Positions 1 through 9,416 of a DNA stretch of 64,000 nucleotides are shown in pieces. Below the pieces are notes generated by a model. It was not told where the DNA came from. It made no database searches and saw only the letters and a list, made by a program, of their open reading frames with translations. A program made the translations under genes and the position numbers. Origin of the DNA: Virgibacillus sp. 7505 (lineage in GTDB: Bacteria > Bacillota > Bacilli > Bacillales > Amphibacillaceae); the NCBI RefSeq assembly GCF_002272135.1, contig NZ_NPBF01000018.1, positions 62,001 through 126,000 on the forward strand. The letters run 5' to 3'. Position 1 is the first letter of the stretch, and every line of letters begins with the position of its first letter.

Positions 1-536
1 TCGGCGGCTTATCCGCATCACAGGCCAACTTATTGCAAGGCTTCCTTTGGACGTTAACTGTGGCAGCAACTTATTTCGTCTTCATCAAGCTCGGTGACCG
101 GGTAAATCGTAAGCTTCTTTATGGAATCGGAGCGGGTATGGGCATCGCTGCTTGGCTGGTTCTTACGTTTGGCGGTATGGGCATGTTCGAGCTGTTCACA
201 TTTGTCGTACTTTGGGGGATTGCAGCTGGATTCGGGGCACAGGCATTTTATGGCCTTTGGGCTGGAGAACTGTTCCATACACGTTACCGGGCAAAGGCAC
301 AAGGTTTCATCTTTGCACTGGCACGGATAGCAGTTGGATTGATTTCTCTAGTTGTTCCTTTAATGATTAGTTCTCTTGGATTCCAGGCAGCTGGTTTGAT
401 TATGATTGGATTCCTCGTTATCGCAGCCGTCGTTGGTTTAATCATGGCACCAGAAACAAGAGGGAAATCATTGGAGGAAATTCAGGAAGAGCTGTATGGA
501 AGTGTAGAAGAGAGACGGCGTCATGCGAGAAATTAA
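1..536 (+). CDS. MFS sugar transporter, C-terminal part (cut by window edge)
   Basis: Partial protein: the frame is open from base 3 with no stop upstream, so the real start lies outside the window. About 178 residues are visible, with roughly five hydrophobic segments and the tail motif PETRGKSLEEIQ, typical of the C-terminus of sugar-porter MFS permeases. It sits just upstream of the rhamnose catabolic genes in the same direction with no clear terminator between, so L-rhamnose or a related sugar is the inferred substrate. Substrate assignment is by context only; the MFS family assignment is firm. Confidence 0.8.
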   Translation, partial: GGLSASQANLLQGFLWTLTVAATYFVFIKLGDRVNRKLLYGIGAGMGIAAWLVLTFGGMGMFELFTFVVLWGIAAGFGAQAFYGLWAGELFHTRYRAKAQGFIFALARIAVGLISLVVPLMISSLGFQAAGLIMIGFLVIAAVVGLIMAPETRGKSLEEIQEELYGSVEERRRHARN

Positions 537-642
537 CAAAACAAAAATAAACAAATAAAAATAAAGATAAATAAACACAAGGAAGTAAATCTGTTATATA
601 ATGAATTCATAATTTGAAAGCGCTTCATCAACTGTAGAAGGA
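537..642 (+). promoter_or_regulatory. Rhamnose operon control region with cre-like site
   Basis: This 106-base gap starts with an A-rich stretch of repeated AAATAAA units. A TATAAT -10 element lies at 597-602; no good -35 is seen (TAAACA at 572-577 is weak and too far). A palindromic cre-like site TGAAAGCGCTTCA lies at 615-627, one base shorter than the usual 14-base CcpA consensus. It sits downstream of the -10, where CcpA binding normally represses. The ribosome binding site GAAGGAG follows at 636-642. Sites are read from sequence; function is inferred. Confidence 0.5.
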
Positions 643-651
643 GTGGTAAAA

Positions 652-2718
652 TTGGTACAGAATAAATGGAATGAATCTAATGCAAATCAGGTCGAAGGGC
701 TCGATGAACTCGTATATAGATCGAATTTAATTGGTAGTGATCGTTCTGTCTGTAACTGGGGTGGCGGAAATACATCCATGAAAACTACGATCGAGGACTT
801 CCGCGGACGTCCGGTAGAAGTTATGTATGTGAAAGGAAGCGGTTCTGATTTAGCATCTATGGGCGCCCATAATTTCACTGGTTTGCGGATGGAGGATATT
901 CGCCCATTGATTGAAAGGGATTCGATGTCTGATGAAGAAATGGTTGCTTATTTAAGTCAATGCATGATTGATGCTAGTCATCCGCGTGCTTCTATTGAAA
1001 CACTGCTGCATGCGTTCCTGCCATTCAAGCATGTCGACCATACACATCCTGACAGCATCATCAGTCTATGCTGTGCAGATAATGGACAGGAAATCGCGAA
1101 AGAAATATTCGGTGAGCGATTCGTCTGGGTTCCTTATATCCGTCCTGGATTCACTTTGTCTAAAATGATCGCAGAAGCAGTTGCAGCAAACCCGCAGGCA
1201 GAACTAGTTCTGATGGAAAAGCATGGCTTGGTCGTTTGGGGAGAGACAGCGAAAGAGAGTTATGATCGGACGATTGCTGTCATCAATGAAGCAGAAAGCT
1301 ATATTCGACAAAAGCAATCGGAAACAAAAGCTTTTGGCGGAGAGAAGGTTGCCGCTTTGGATAAACAAAAACGACAACAGCTTATTACGAAAGTGATGCC
1401 AGTCATCAGAGGTGCAGTGAGCGGAGAAAAGAAAATGATTCTAAGCTTCGACGATAGCGAAGATGTGCTCGAATTCGTGAACAGCGAACAAGCACAGCAG
1501 CTGAGTCAGATAGGAGCGGCGTGTCCGGATCATCTTGTACATACAAAGCGTACGCCTTTGTACATTGCATACGATCCATCTGCTGAGGATGCTGAGACAT
1601 TGCTTCGAATAGTAGAAGAAGGCATCCAAAACTTCGCGAAAGAATACGAGGATTATTTCAATCGCCTCGCTTCAGAGGGAGATGTGATGTTCGAAGCTGT
1701 ACCTAGAGTCGTGCTCATTCCGGGTGTAGGGATGGTGACGACAGGCAAGGACAAGAAAGCTGCGGATATCAGTGCTGCTTTGTATCATCGTGCAATTGCA
1801 GTGATGAAAGGAGCAACAGCACTCGGTGACTTTGTTTCCTTGTCTGAAGCAGAATCCTTTGCTGTGGAGTACTGGCCATTGGAGCTGTATAAGCTGTCCT
1901 TGGCACCACCTGAAGCAAGGTTCAGCCGCTCAGTCGTTCTCGTCACAGGCGGTGCCGGCGGTATCGGCAGTGCAACATTGCGCGTCTTCCTGGAGGGTGG
2001 TGCTCATGCGGTTGTGACCGATATCAACCTTGAAGGTGCAGAAAAGGTCGCTCAAGAGCTAAATGAAACATATGGAGCGGGACGTGCGATAGCGGTCAAA
2101 ATGGATGTAACCGATGAAACTGCTATCACTGAAGCGTTCGAGAAAGCGGTTCGACAATTTGGCGGAGTAGATCACATCGTCAATAATGCAGGTCTTGCTA
2201 CAAGCAGCCCATTCGATGAAACGACATTAAAAGAATGGCAGCTTAACATGGATGTATTAGGTACAGGATATTTCCTCGTTGCCCGTGAAGCCTTCCGATT
2301 GATGAAACAGCAAGGTATTGGCGGAAGTATGGTATTTGTCGGATCGAAAAACTCTGTTTATGCCGGCAAGAATGCAGCTGCTTACAGTGCAGTGAAAGCA
2401 ATGGAAATGCATTTGGCTAGATGTATTGCTGCAGAAGGCGGCAGCTATGGGATTCGGGTAAACGGTGTCCTTCCTGATGCTGTGCTGCAAGGGTCTGCAA
2501 TCTGGGGTTCTAAATGGCGTGAGGAACGGGCAGCTGCTTATAATATTTCACCAGATGAATTGGAAGAGCATTATCGTAAACGGACGACACTTGGTGTGAA
2601 TATTTATCCAAGTGATATCGCGGAATCCATTGCTTTCTTCGCCTCAGATGCAGCGCAAAAAACAACTGGCTGCATGATAACAGTGGACGGCGGCGTACCG
2701 GCTGCCTTCACTAGATAG
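652..2718 (+). CDS. rhaEW: Bifunctional rhamnulose-1-phosphate aldolase / lactaldehyde dehydrogenase
   Basis: Two enzymes fused in 688 residues. The N-terminal class II aldolase/adducin domain splits L-rhamnulose-1-phosphate into DHAP and L-lactaldehyde, with zinc-ligand candidates in HTHPDS (H130, H132). The C-terminal short-chain dehydrogenase domain oxidises lactaldehyde, with nucleotide motif TGGAGGIG at 432-439 and catalytic Y578/K582 in YSAVK. This is the YuxG/RhaEW type known from Bacillus. The TTG at 652 is preferred because GGAG at 639-642 is nine bases upstream; an in-frame GTG at 643 would abut the ribosome binding site. It is first in the rha operon, 12 bases before rhaB. Confidence 0.93.
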   Translation: MVQNKWNESNANQVEGLDELVYRSNLIGSDRSVCNWGGGNTSMKTTIEDFRGRPVEVMYVKGSGSDLASMGAHNFTGLRMEDIRPLIERDSMSDEEMVAYLSQCMIDASHPRASIETLLHAFLPFKHVDHTHPDSIISLCCADNGQEIAKEIFGERFVWVPYIRPGFTLSKMIAEAVAANPQAELVLMEKHGLVVWGETAKESYDRTIAVINEAESYIRQKQSETKAFGGEKVAALDKQKRQQLITKVMPVIRGAVSGEKKMILSFDDSEDVLEFVNSEQAQQLSQIGAACPDHLVHTKRTPLYIAYDPSAEDAETLLRIVEEGIQNFAKEYEDYFNRLASEGDVMFEAVPRVVLIPGVGMVTTGKDKKAADISAALYHRAIAVMKGATALGDFVSLSEAESFAVEYWPLELYKLSLAPPEARFSRSVVLVTGGAGGIGSATLRVFLEGGAHAVVTDINLEGAEKVAQELNETYGAGRAIAVKMDVTDETAITEAFEKAVRQFGGVDHIVNNAGLATSSPFDETTLKEWQLNMDVLGTGYFLVAREAFRLMKQQGIGGSMVFVGSKNSVYAGKNAAAYSAVKAMEMHLARCIAAEGGSYGIRVNGVLPDAVLQGSAIWGSKWREERAAAYNISPDELEEHYRKRTTLGVNIYPSDIAESIAFFASDAAQKTTGCMITVDGGVPAAFTR

Positions 2719-2730
2719 GGGGATATCCGC

Positions 2731-4176
2731 ATGCATATTGCGGTTGATATCGGTGCGTCAAGCGGGCGGCTGGTCTCTGCTGAACTAAAAGACGGAAAGC
2801 TCGTCATCCAGGAGATCCACCGTTTTGCGAATGGCTACCAGAAACAAGGAGACCACCTCTGCTGGGATATTGATCATCTGGAAGAACAGATTTTAAGAGG
2901 GTTGGAAATTGCCAAACAGCAAGGTATCGCTTCATGCACGCTCGGAATTGATACATGGGCAGTGGACTACGTGTTGCTAGGGGAAAATGGTGAGCGATTG
3001 CGCGATGTGATCGCTTACCGGGATTCCCGGACAGATGGTGTGATGGAACAGGTGTGGGAAGAGGTATCAAAATATGAGATTTACCGAAGAACAGGCATCC
3101 AGTTTCAGCCCTTTAACACAATATATCAGCTCTTCACAGAAAGCGAGGAGCTGATTCAAGAGACAGAAACGATTTTGCTTGTTCCGGATTATCTGAACTA
3201 CAGACTTACCGGGAAAAAAGTGATGGAAGCGACCAATGCTTCTACAATGCAGCTGTTACAGCCGCTTACGAAGGGTTACAATACAGATTTGCTTGCTTTA
3301 ACAGGTTTCCACTCTGAACAGTTTGCTCCTCTCATTGAAGCCGGCACAATTATCGGTGATCTCAGCGACACTCTAAAAGAACAATATGACCTTCCTGTTT
3401 GTACTGTTATTGCTGTAGGGTCGCATGATACAGCTTCTGCAATTGCCGGGGTGCCTGCTAGTGGGGAACGATGGGCATATCTTAGCAGCGGCACCTGGTC
3501 ACTGATTGGGACTGAGCGAAAACAGCCGATCCTGGAGGACAGAAGTTTAGAGAAGAATTTTACGAATGAATGGGGCATTAACAATACGTATCGGTACTTG
3601 AAAAATATCATCGGCATGTGGGTGATACAGGAAATCAGAAGAGTATATCCGGTTGATTATAATTTTGGCGAGATGGTTGAGGAAGCAAAGCAGACTAACC
3701 TGAAACAGATAGCTTCAGTCAACTTGAATGATGCAAGATTTCTAAAGCCAGACAACATGATTGAGGAAATCCAGGACTATTGCCGAGAAACGGATCAATT
3801 TGTACCTGTAAGTATCGGAGAGCTCAGCCTGACAGTGTTCCATAATCTGGCTATTGCTTACAGCGAAGCTTTGAAGGAGTTGGAAGCTCTGACAGGAGAA
3901 AGCATTCAAACTCTGCACATAGTCGGCGGCGGCTCACAGAATAATGTGCTGAATCAGCTGACAGCAGATTATAGCGGATTACAAGTAGTTGCTGGACCTA
4001 CTGAAGCGACAGCTCTTGGGAATTTGATTGTACAGATGATAGCCGCAGGTGAGCTGGATTCGTTGGATGCTGGCCGACAGCTTATCCGTGAATCCTTTCC
4101 AGTCGAGATTTTCTTGCCGGATGGTCGTGATGTAACCGGAGAAAATAGGAGGACAATCCATGATTCGAAAAGCTAG
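2731..4176 (+). CDS. rhaB: Rhamnulokinase
   Basis: Phosphorylates L-rhamnulose to L-rhamnulose-1-phosphate with ATP. The 481-residue length is normal for RhaB. The FGGY-kinase N-terminal signature AVDIGASSGR is at residue 4, with a mid-protein motif YLSSGTWSLIG and the C-terminal ATP-site motif HIVGGGSQN. The stop overlaps the start of the mutarotase gene by 17 bases, which suggests translational coupling. Direction, spacing and partners place it second in the rha operon. Confidence 0.94.
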   Translation: MHIAVDIGASSGRLVSAELKDGKLVIQEIHRFANGYQKQGDHLCWDIDHLEEQILRGLEIAKQQGIASCTLGIDTWAVDYVLLGENGERLRDVIAYRDSRTDGVMEQVWEEVSKYEIYRRTGIQFQPFNTIYQLFTESEELIQETETILLVPDYLNYRLTGKKVMEATNASTMQLLQPLTKGYNTDLLALTGFHSEQFAPLIEAGTIIGDLSDTLKEQYDLPVCTVIAVGSHDTASAIAGVPASGERWAYLSSGTWSLIGTERKQPILEDRSLEKNFTNEWGINNTYRYLKNIIGMWVIQEIRRVYPVDYNFGEMVEEAKQTNLKQIASVNLNDARFLKPDNMIEEIQDYCRETDQFVPVSIGELSLTVFHNLAIAYSEALKELEALTGESIQTLHIVGGGSQNNVLNQLTADYSGLQVVAGPTEATALGNLIVQMIAAGELDSLDAGRQLIRESFPVEIFLPDGRDVTGENRRTIHDSKS

Positions 4177-4474
4177 TGTGATGTATGTTTACCGGGATAA
4201 ATTCGATGAATACAAAGAACGCCATGATAAGCTATGGCCAGAAATGGAGCAGGTTTTGAAGGAGCATGGTGTCAGCAACTACAGTATCTTCCTGCATGAA
4301 CCAACTGCTATGTTATTCGCCTATTTGGAAGCAGAATCAGAAGAAAAGCATGCTAGCATAGCCCAAACAGAAGTGTGTCAGCGATGGTGGACATATATGC
4401 GGGATATCATGCAGACGAACCCTGATCATAGTCCGGTCAGTCAAACGGTGAACGAAGTATTTCATTTAGATTGA
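4160..4474 (+). CDS. rhaM: L-rhamnose mutarotase
   Basis: Interconverts alpha and beta anomers of L-rhamnose so that the isomerase receives its preferred form. The protein has 104 residues, the usual RhaM length, with family hallmarks KERHDKLWPEM near residue 17 (active-site His region) and CQRWWTYM near residue 73. It overlaps the end of rhaB by 17 bases and lies 12 bases before rhaA. Small cytoplasmic dimeric ferredoxin-like fold is known for the family. Confidence 0.93.
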   Translation: MIRKASVMYVYRDKFDEYKERHDKLWPEMEQVLKEHGVSNYSIFLHEPTAMLFAYLEAESEEKHASIAQTEVCQRWWTYMRDIMQTNPDHSPVSQTVNEVFHLD

Positions 4475-4486
4475 GGAGGAAAACAT

Positions 4487-5740
4487 ATGACAGTTATTAA
4501 AGCGTATGAACTGGCAAAATCGATGTACGAGGCATTAGGAGTCGACGTAGAAGCTGCATTGAACAAATTGAAAACGGTACCAATCAGCATCCATTGCTGG
4601 CAGGGAGATGATATCGGCGGGTTCGAAGTGCAGCAGAATGAGCTGTCAGGCGGAATCGATGTGACAGGTAATTATCCTGGAAAAGCTACAACGCCGGAAG
4701 AACTGCGCGCAGACCTTGAAATGGCATTACGTCTCATTCCAGGCAAGCATCGAATCAATTTGCACGCAATTTACGCGGAAACAAACGGTCAGCACGTGGA
4801 GCGTAATGAAATGAAGCCGGAACATTTCCGGAACTGGGTAGAGTGGGCAAAGCAGCATGATCTAGGACTGGATTTCAATCCGACGATCTTTTCCCATGAA
4901 AAAGCAGCCGATGGTCTAACCCTGGCCCATCCGGATGAAGAAATCCGCCAATTTTGGATAGAGCACTGCATCGCATCACGCCGAATCGGGGAGTATTTCG
5001 GAAAAGAGCTTGGTTCAGCCAGCCTTACGAATATCTGGATCCCAGATGGCTATAAGGACGTACCAAGTGATCGGCTAACGCCAAGAGAACGACTGAAGCG
5101 CTCACTGGATCAGATTTTTGCTGTCGAAATTGATGAAAAATACAATATTGATGCTGTAGAAAGCAAGCTGTTCGGCATCGGCTCGGAGTCCTATGTTGTC
5201 GGCTCTCATGAATTTTACATGGGTTACGCTTTGACTCGCGGCAAGCATTTGCTGATGGATACTGGGCATTATCATCCGACGGAAATGGTTTCGAACAAGC
5301 TCAGCGGTACGATTCCATTTACAGATAAAATCGCTTTGCATGTATCACGTCCGGTACGCTGGGACAGCGACCATGTAGTGACGTTTGATGACGAGCTGAA
5401 GGAGATTGCCCATGAGCTGGTCCGTAATAACACGCTAGATACAATACGGATCGGGCTCGATTTCTTTGACGCCAGTATCAATCGTGTTGCTGCTTGGGTA
5501 ATCGGTACCCGCAATATGCAGAAGGCTCTTCTTTATGCATTGCTGACACCGCATGCAGAGCTGAAGGAATATCAAGAGAAGGGACAATTCACGGAAAGAC
5601 TTATGCTGATGGAAGAGCTGAAAAGTTATCCATTCGGCGCGGTTTGGGATTATTTCTGCCAGGAAATGCAAGTACCGCGCGGGACGGCTTGGCTGCAGCA
5701 TGTCCAGGAGTACGAAAGAAACGAAATGGCTCAGCGGTAA
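4487..5740 (+). CDS. rhaA: L-rhamnose isomerase
   Basis: Converts L-rhamnose to L-rhamnulose, the first committed step of the pathway. The 417-residue length matches RhaA. Visible family segments include SIHCWQGDD near residue 35, [30 protein letters not shown] (metal-site histidines) and [11 protein letters not shown]. The ribosome binding site GAGGAGG is well placed before ATG 4487. It is the last catabolic gene of the rha operon; the regulator gene follows after about 50 bases. Confidence 0.95.
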   Translation: MTVIKAYELAKSMYEALGVDVEAALNKLKTVPISIHCWQGDDIGGFEVQQNELSGGIDVTGNYPGKATTPEELRADLEMALRLIPGKHRINLHAIYAETNGQHVERNEMKPEHFRNWVEWAKQHDLGLDFNPTIFSHEKAADGLTLAHPDEEIRQFWIEHCIASRRIGEYFGKELGSASLTNIWIPDGYKDVPSDRLTPRERLKRSLDQIFAVEIDEKYNIDAVESKLFGIGSESYVVGSHEFYMGYALTRGKHLLMDTGHYHPTEMVSNKLSGTIPFTDKIALHVSRPVRWDSDHVVTFDDELKEIAHELVRNNTLDTIRIGLDFFDASINRVAAWVIGTRNMQKALLYALLTPHAELKEYQEKGQFTERLMLMEELKSYPFGAVWDYFCQEMQVPRGTAWLQHVQEYERNEMAQR

Positions 5741-5775
5741 CACGTTAGATTATGCTACACTATAATCAAAACGTG
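5741..5775 (+). promoter_or_regulatory. Dyad around a -10 element before the DeoR regulator gene
   Basis: An inverted repeat CACGTT (5741-5746) and AACGTG (5770-5775), 23 bases apart, flanks a TATAAT at 5761-5766. The layout is what an autoregulatory operator and promoter of the downstream DeoR-type gene could look like, but the arms are only six bases and no clear -35 was found. Low confidence. Confidence 0.25.
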
Positions 5776-5793
5776 ATAAAGGCAGGAAAAGGG

Positions 5794-6555
5794 ATGTTAG
5801 TTGCAGAAAGACAAAGGAAGATCGTAGAACTGGTCAACGAGCGGGCAAGTGTCAGAGTTACCGAACTCAGCTCTCTCTTTCATGTAACCGAGGAGACGAT
5901 ACGGCGTGACCTTGAGAAGCTGGAAAAGGAACAGCTGCTGCATCGCAGTCATGGCGGGGCAGTCCGCATCGAAGAAGGTGCAACCGAGATTGCCCATGAA
6001 GCGCGTGAAGTGATGCGAATGCAGGAAAAGCAGGCTATTGCCAAAGCAGCAGTTTCGGAAATCCAGGCTGGCGAACGGATCATACTCGATGCCAGTACAA
6101 CAGCGTGGTATATGGCAAAGGAATTGCCAAATATGCCGCTGACGATCATAACCAATAGTATCAAGGTGGCGCTTGCCTGCAGTTTAAAGGACCAAATACG
6201 AGTCATTTCGCTCGGCGGACAGCTGCTATCGAAATCTTTATCCTTCGTAGGGCCGCTGACAGAAAGGTCATTGACAACTTACTATGTGGATAAAACCTTT
6301 CTTTCCTGTAAAAGCGTGCATCTCGAACATGGTCTGAGTGACTCGAATGAACAGCAGGCTATCGTAAAGAAAAAGATGATCGAGATTGCAGGCAAAACAA
6401 TTTTGTTAGCTGATTCAAGTAAATTCGGGAAGAGGGCTTTTGCGACTATTACCGAACTTGGGCGGATTTCAAAAGTCTACACGGATGCAGGAATCGATTC
6501 TGCTACTAAAAGCTATTTTGAAAAACAGAACATGGAGTTCCAGGCTGTGAACTAA
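5794..6555 (+). CDS. rhaR: DeoR-family transcriptional regulator of rhamnose genes
   Basis: 253-residue DeoR-type repressor. The N-terminal winged helix includes RQRKIVELVNER and VTEETIRRDLEKLE, followed by HRSHGGAV. The C-terminal DeoRC sugar-phosphate sensor domain includes ILDASTT and ITNSIKVA. ATG 5794 is chosen because AGGAAAAGGG lies directly before it and family alignments start there; an upstream in-frame ATG at 5752 would add 14 atypical residues. Placement after rhaA matches the YulB/RhaR repressor of B. subtilis, so rhamnose-operon control with a phosphorylated intermediate as inducer is inferred. Confidence 0.85.
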   Translation: MLVAERQRKIVELVNERASVRVTELSSLFHVTEETIRRDLEKLEKEQLLHRSHGGAVRIEEGATEIAHEAREVMRMQEKQAIAKAAVSEIQAGERIILDASTTAWYMAKELPNMPLTIITNSIKVALACSLKDQIRVISLGGQLLSKSLSFVGPLTERSLTTYYVDKTFLSCKSVHLEHGLSDSNEQQAIVKKKMIEIAGKTILLADSSKFGKRAFATITELGRISKVYTDAGIDSATKSYFEKQNMEFQAVN

Positions 6556-6562
6556 TCAACTG

Positions 6563-6588
6563 ACCCCGCAAGGTAAGCTTTGCGGGGT
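6563..6588 (+). terminator. Terminator-like hairpin after rhaR
   Basis: Stem ACCCCGCAA (6563-6571) with TTGCGGGGT (6580-6588) and an eight-base loop. The downstream stretch TGCTAAGG is not a strong T-run, so termination may be partial. It separates the catabolic operon from the sensing genes. Confidence 0.6.
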
Positions 6589-6604
6589 TGCTAAGGATGG
6601 TATT

Positions 6605-7621
6605 ATGCAAAAGAGATCGCTCGTCCTGCTTATTCTGTTGATTTTTGTAAGCGCTTGCAATAAAAAGGAAATACTCTATGTGCAGGAAACGCCGTCAGAG
6701 CCGCATCCGGAGCTAACGGAACAAATCGATATTGTCATTGTGCCGAAAGTGATGGAAATTCCTTATTTCCAGGCTGTACAACAGGGAGTGGAGGAAGCGG
6801 CGAAGTCCACTGGCGCTACTGTTCATTTTAAAGGACCAGCAACAGCTGATCCTGCTCAGCAAGAAGAAATCATCCGTACATTCATAAAACAAGATGTTGA
6901 CGTTTTGGCAGTAAGTGTCATAGATCCAGATAGATTGACACCTGTATTGGCAGAAGCCAGACGGCAGGGTATAACGGTTCTGACTTGGGATGCGGATGCT
7001 CATCCCGAAGCCAGGGACTATTTTATCAACATGGTAGATGCAGAAATGCTAGGTGAGCATTTGCTGGACAGCCTAGCTGCTCAAATCGGGGAGGAAGGCG
7101 AGTATATCGTTCTTTCTGGTTCACAGTCTTCGCTCAATCAAGAAGAATGGCTGCATTGGATCAAGCAGCATAATCGAGCCTATTATCCGAATCTGATTCT
7201 TCGAGAAGTAGCGTATACGAATGATAGTCCTGTCACAGCATACCAGGAATCTAAACGAGTTGTGAAAGCCTATCCAGATTTGAAGGGCATAATTGGGATC
7301 GCTTCTCTTGGTCCTCCAGCAGCAGCGGCCGTTTTGAAGGAAGAAAATTTATCAAATGATATCGCTATCGTCGGTTTGGCATCCCCGCGTGACATGAATG
7401 AACACTTGAAAGAAGGCAATGTCCAAGGAATCACCTTGTGGAGTCCGAAGAAACTCGGTTACTTGACTGTCATGATTGCGAAGCTGATGCAAGAGGATGC
7501 GGTAATTGAAGACGGCATGCTCATTGACGGTGTAGGCAGGATTCAAGTAAAGGGAGAGCAGATCATTATGGGGGAACCGATAGACTTTACGGCGGAGAAT
7601 GTGGATCAATATGATTTTTAA
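6605..7621 (+). CDS. Lipoprotein sugar-binding sensor protein (RhaS/RbsB-like)
   Basis: 338-residue periplasmic-binding protein of the ribose/rhamnose type. Hydrophobic signal peptide residues 5-17 end in lipobox VSAC (Cys18), so it is anchored outside the membrane. It resembles the ABC-transporter binding protein at 14626 along its length (shared YPDLK-II, NQ-x-WL/I-W and PIDF/PFKF tail features) but is fused into an operon with a histidine kinase, not with transporter genes. By analogy with clostridial XylFII-LytS it probably presents bound sugar to the kinase rather than importing it. Its end overlaps the kinase start. Ligand is likely L-rhamnose, by context. Confidence 0.75.
   Translation: MQKRSLVLLILLIFVSACNKKEILYVQETPSEPHPELTEQIDIVIVPKVMEIPYFQAVQQGVEEAAKSTGATVHFKGPATADPAQQEEIIRTFIKQDVDVLAVSVIDPDRLTPVLAEARRQGITVLTWDADAHPEARDYFINMVDAEMLGEHLLDSLAAQIGEEGEYIVLSGSQSSLNQEEWLHWIKQHNRAYYPNLILREVAYTNDSPVTAYQESKRVVKAYPDLKGIIGIASLGPPAAAAVLKEENLSNDIAIVGLASPRDMNEHLKEGNVQGITLWSPKKLGYLTVMIAKLMQEDAVIEDGMLIDGVGRIQVKGEQIIMGEPIDFTAENVDQYDF
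6646..6659 (+). promoter_or_regulatory. cre-like site inside the signal-peptide coding region
   Basis: TGTAAGCGCTTGCA matches the 14-base CcpA site consensus TGWAANCGNTNWCA at all but one position (position 12, G instead of A/T) and is nearly palindromic. It begins 41 bases into the sensor-lipoprotein gene and encodes its lipobox. Intragenic cre sites close to a start act as roadblocks in Bacillus; that role is inferred here. Confidence 0.5.
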
Positions 7622-9416
7622 AGAGAAAATCCGTAATCTGTCATTAATGCATAAACTGCTGCTTTCTTATACATTGCTTACCATCATACCAGTCGCACTG
7701 CTCGGTTTTTTTATCTACACAGCATATACACAAGCAGCAGAAGAACAAATCGGGGCTCTCGTACCGCAAATGCTTGAGCAGGCAAGTCAGCAGATTGATC
7801 GTAATGTACAGGATGTTGCGAATATGCCCGAAAGACTTTATCAATCACAGCCGATGATAGAAATATTGAGAGAGGATAGTTTCCAGTCCCATGCAGAAGC
7901 AATGCAGGAGCAATACATGATGGAACGTTATCTATCCAGCAGTTTCCTTCATAGCAGTTCTTCTGATTTGCTCGGGGTTTTCGTCTTCTCTAAAAACAGG
8001 GTTTTCGCAGCCGCAGCCAAAAGTTATAGCGGTTTTTCTAAAAGTGAAGCAGCTGTTTATGGCCAAAGCTTGGAGCTTGAAAAAGGAAGTATGATTCTTC
8101 TTCCGCAGGATACAAATCTTGTCTTCGAGAATAATGCTGATTATCTGTTAATTGGTGTGCCGCTGCAGGATCGTGATAACCAAGCTTATCTGGGTACGAT
8201 GTTTCTTGCGTTGGATGTAGCGTTTGTTGATCGCATCACAGGTACGATTAAAGAACAAAACGCTGCCAGAATCATGCTTTTGGAACAGGAATCCGGACGA
8301 ATAGCTTATGATTCGAAAAGGGAGAAAAGCGATCAAATTGTTCCGAAGGATCTTTATCCGATAGATAACGGAAGCTTTCTGCAGGATGGAAAACTGATCG
8401 GCATCACTCCAGCCATACAGCAGGATTATGCTTTGATCTATGAAATACCCACAGAAAAGCTGTTTGCCAAACAGCAGCAAACACGCACCATCTCGATTGT
8501 GCTTTTTCTTCTATTCATTTTATTCAGTGTGTGTTTGTATACATTTGTTGCCTATAATGTCTCACAGCCTATTAAGCGGCTGATGGATAACATGCGCAGC
8601 GTCCAAAGCGGTAAGTTTCAGCAAACGCTGCCGGTTACGAAGCAGGATGAGGTTGGCAGGCTGACAGAAAGTTATAATCATATGGTTATGGAAATACGTG
8701 ATTTGATCCAGAAGAATTATATGATCAAACTTAAACAGCAGGAAGCTGAATTGTATGCGCTCCAAACACAGATAAATCCACATTTTATTTTCAATACACT
8801 GGAAACGATCAATTACGCGGTAGAAGCTGGAGAGCAGGAAGAGGTCATCGATATTATAACGACGCTTGGCAGAATGCTGCGGTATTCCTTGGATAATGGC
8901 GTCAAATTTGTATCACTTGCCGATGAAATCGGGCATGTCGAGGATTTCCTGTCCATTCAGCAGTTCCGTTTTTATGACAGGCTCACTTGGAAGACGGATT
9001 ATCCTGACATCTCAGCTTCTGTGCAGGTTCCAAAATTCATACTTCAGCCGATTGCAGAGAACAGCATTAAATATGGCCTGGAAACCAAGACTGCTATTCA
9101 TATTGATATCAAGATGAATCAAACACCTGATATGCTCATTTTGACAATAAAAGATGATGGGCCAGGCTTCGATCCAGCAGTCAAAGCAGAGCTCGAAGAA
9201 GAACTTAGTCTGGAACCAGGTATAACGTCAAAATCTGCGCACTATGGGTTAAGCAATGTTGCCAATCGAATCAAGATGCTGTATGGAAACGATTACGGTG
9301 TCTCATTGGAGAACAATCAAAAGGGTGCAACTGTAAGGCTTTACTTGCCATTTCGCTATGTTTCGGAAAGGGGAAGTCTCGATGCAGAATTTGCAAATCA
9401 TGATCGTGGAAGATGA
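7599..9416 (+). CDS. Sensor histidine kinase, LytS/YesM type
   Basis: 605-residue membrane kinase: TM1 about residues 17-42, an extracellular domain to about 295, TM2 about 297-320, a HAMP region, then a His_kinase domain with phospho-acceptor in NPHFIFNTLE (about H395) and an HATPase domain with AENSIKYGLE and DDGPGFD. It overlaps the upstream lipoprotein gene by up to 23 bases and the response regulator gene by 35, so the three are co-translated. An alternative start is ATG 7611. The pairing with a sugar-binding lipoprotein suggests that protein delivers the signal. Confidence 0.9.
   Translation: MWINMIFKEKIRNLSLMHKLLLSYTLLTIIPVALLGFFIYTAYTQAAEEQIGALVPQMLEQASQQIDRNVQDVANMPERLYQSQPMIEILREDSFQSHAEAMQEQYMMERYLSSSFLHSSSSDLLGVFVFSKNRVFAAAAKSYSGFSKSEAAVYGQSLELEKGSMILLPQDTNLVFENNADYLLIGVPLQDRDNQAYLGTMFLALDVAFVDRITGTIKEQNAARIMLLEQESGRIAYDSKREKSDQIVPKDLYPIDNGSFLQDGKLIGITPAIQQDYALIYEIPTEKLFAKQQQTRTISIVLFLLFILFSVCLYTFVAYNVSQPIKRLMDNMRSVQSGKFQQTLPVTKQDEVGRLTESYNHMVMEIRDLIQKNYMIKLKQQEAELYALQTQINPHFIFNTLETINYAVEAGEQEEVIDIITTLGRMLRYSLDNGVKFVSLADEIGHVEDFLSIQQFRFYDRLTWKTDYPDISASVQVPKFILQPIAENSIKYGLETKTAIHIDIKMNQTPDMLILTIKDDGPGFDPAVKAELEEELSLEPGITSKSAHYGLSNVANRIKMLYGNDYGVSLENNQKGATVRLYLPFRYVSERGSLDAEFANHDRGR

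Noticed and set aside
537-590. A-rich AAATAAA repeats before rhaEW as a possible repeat array
   Set aside because: Irregular low-complexity sequence, consistent with an AT-rich promoter upstream region rather than a designed array.
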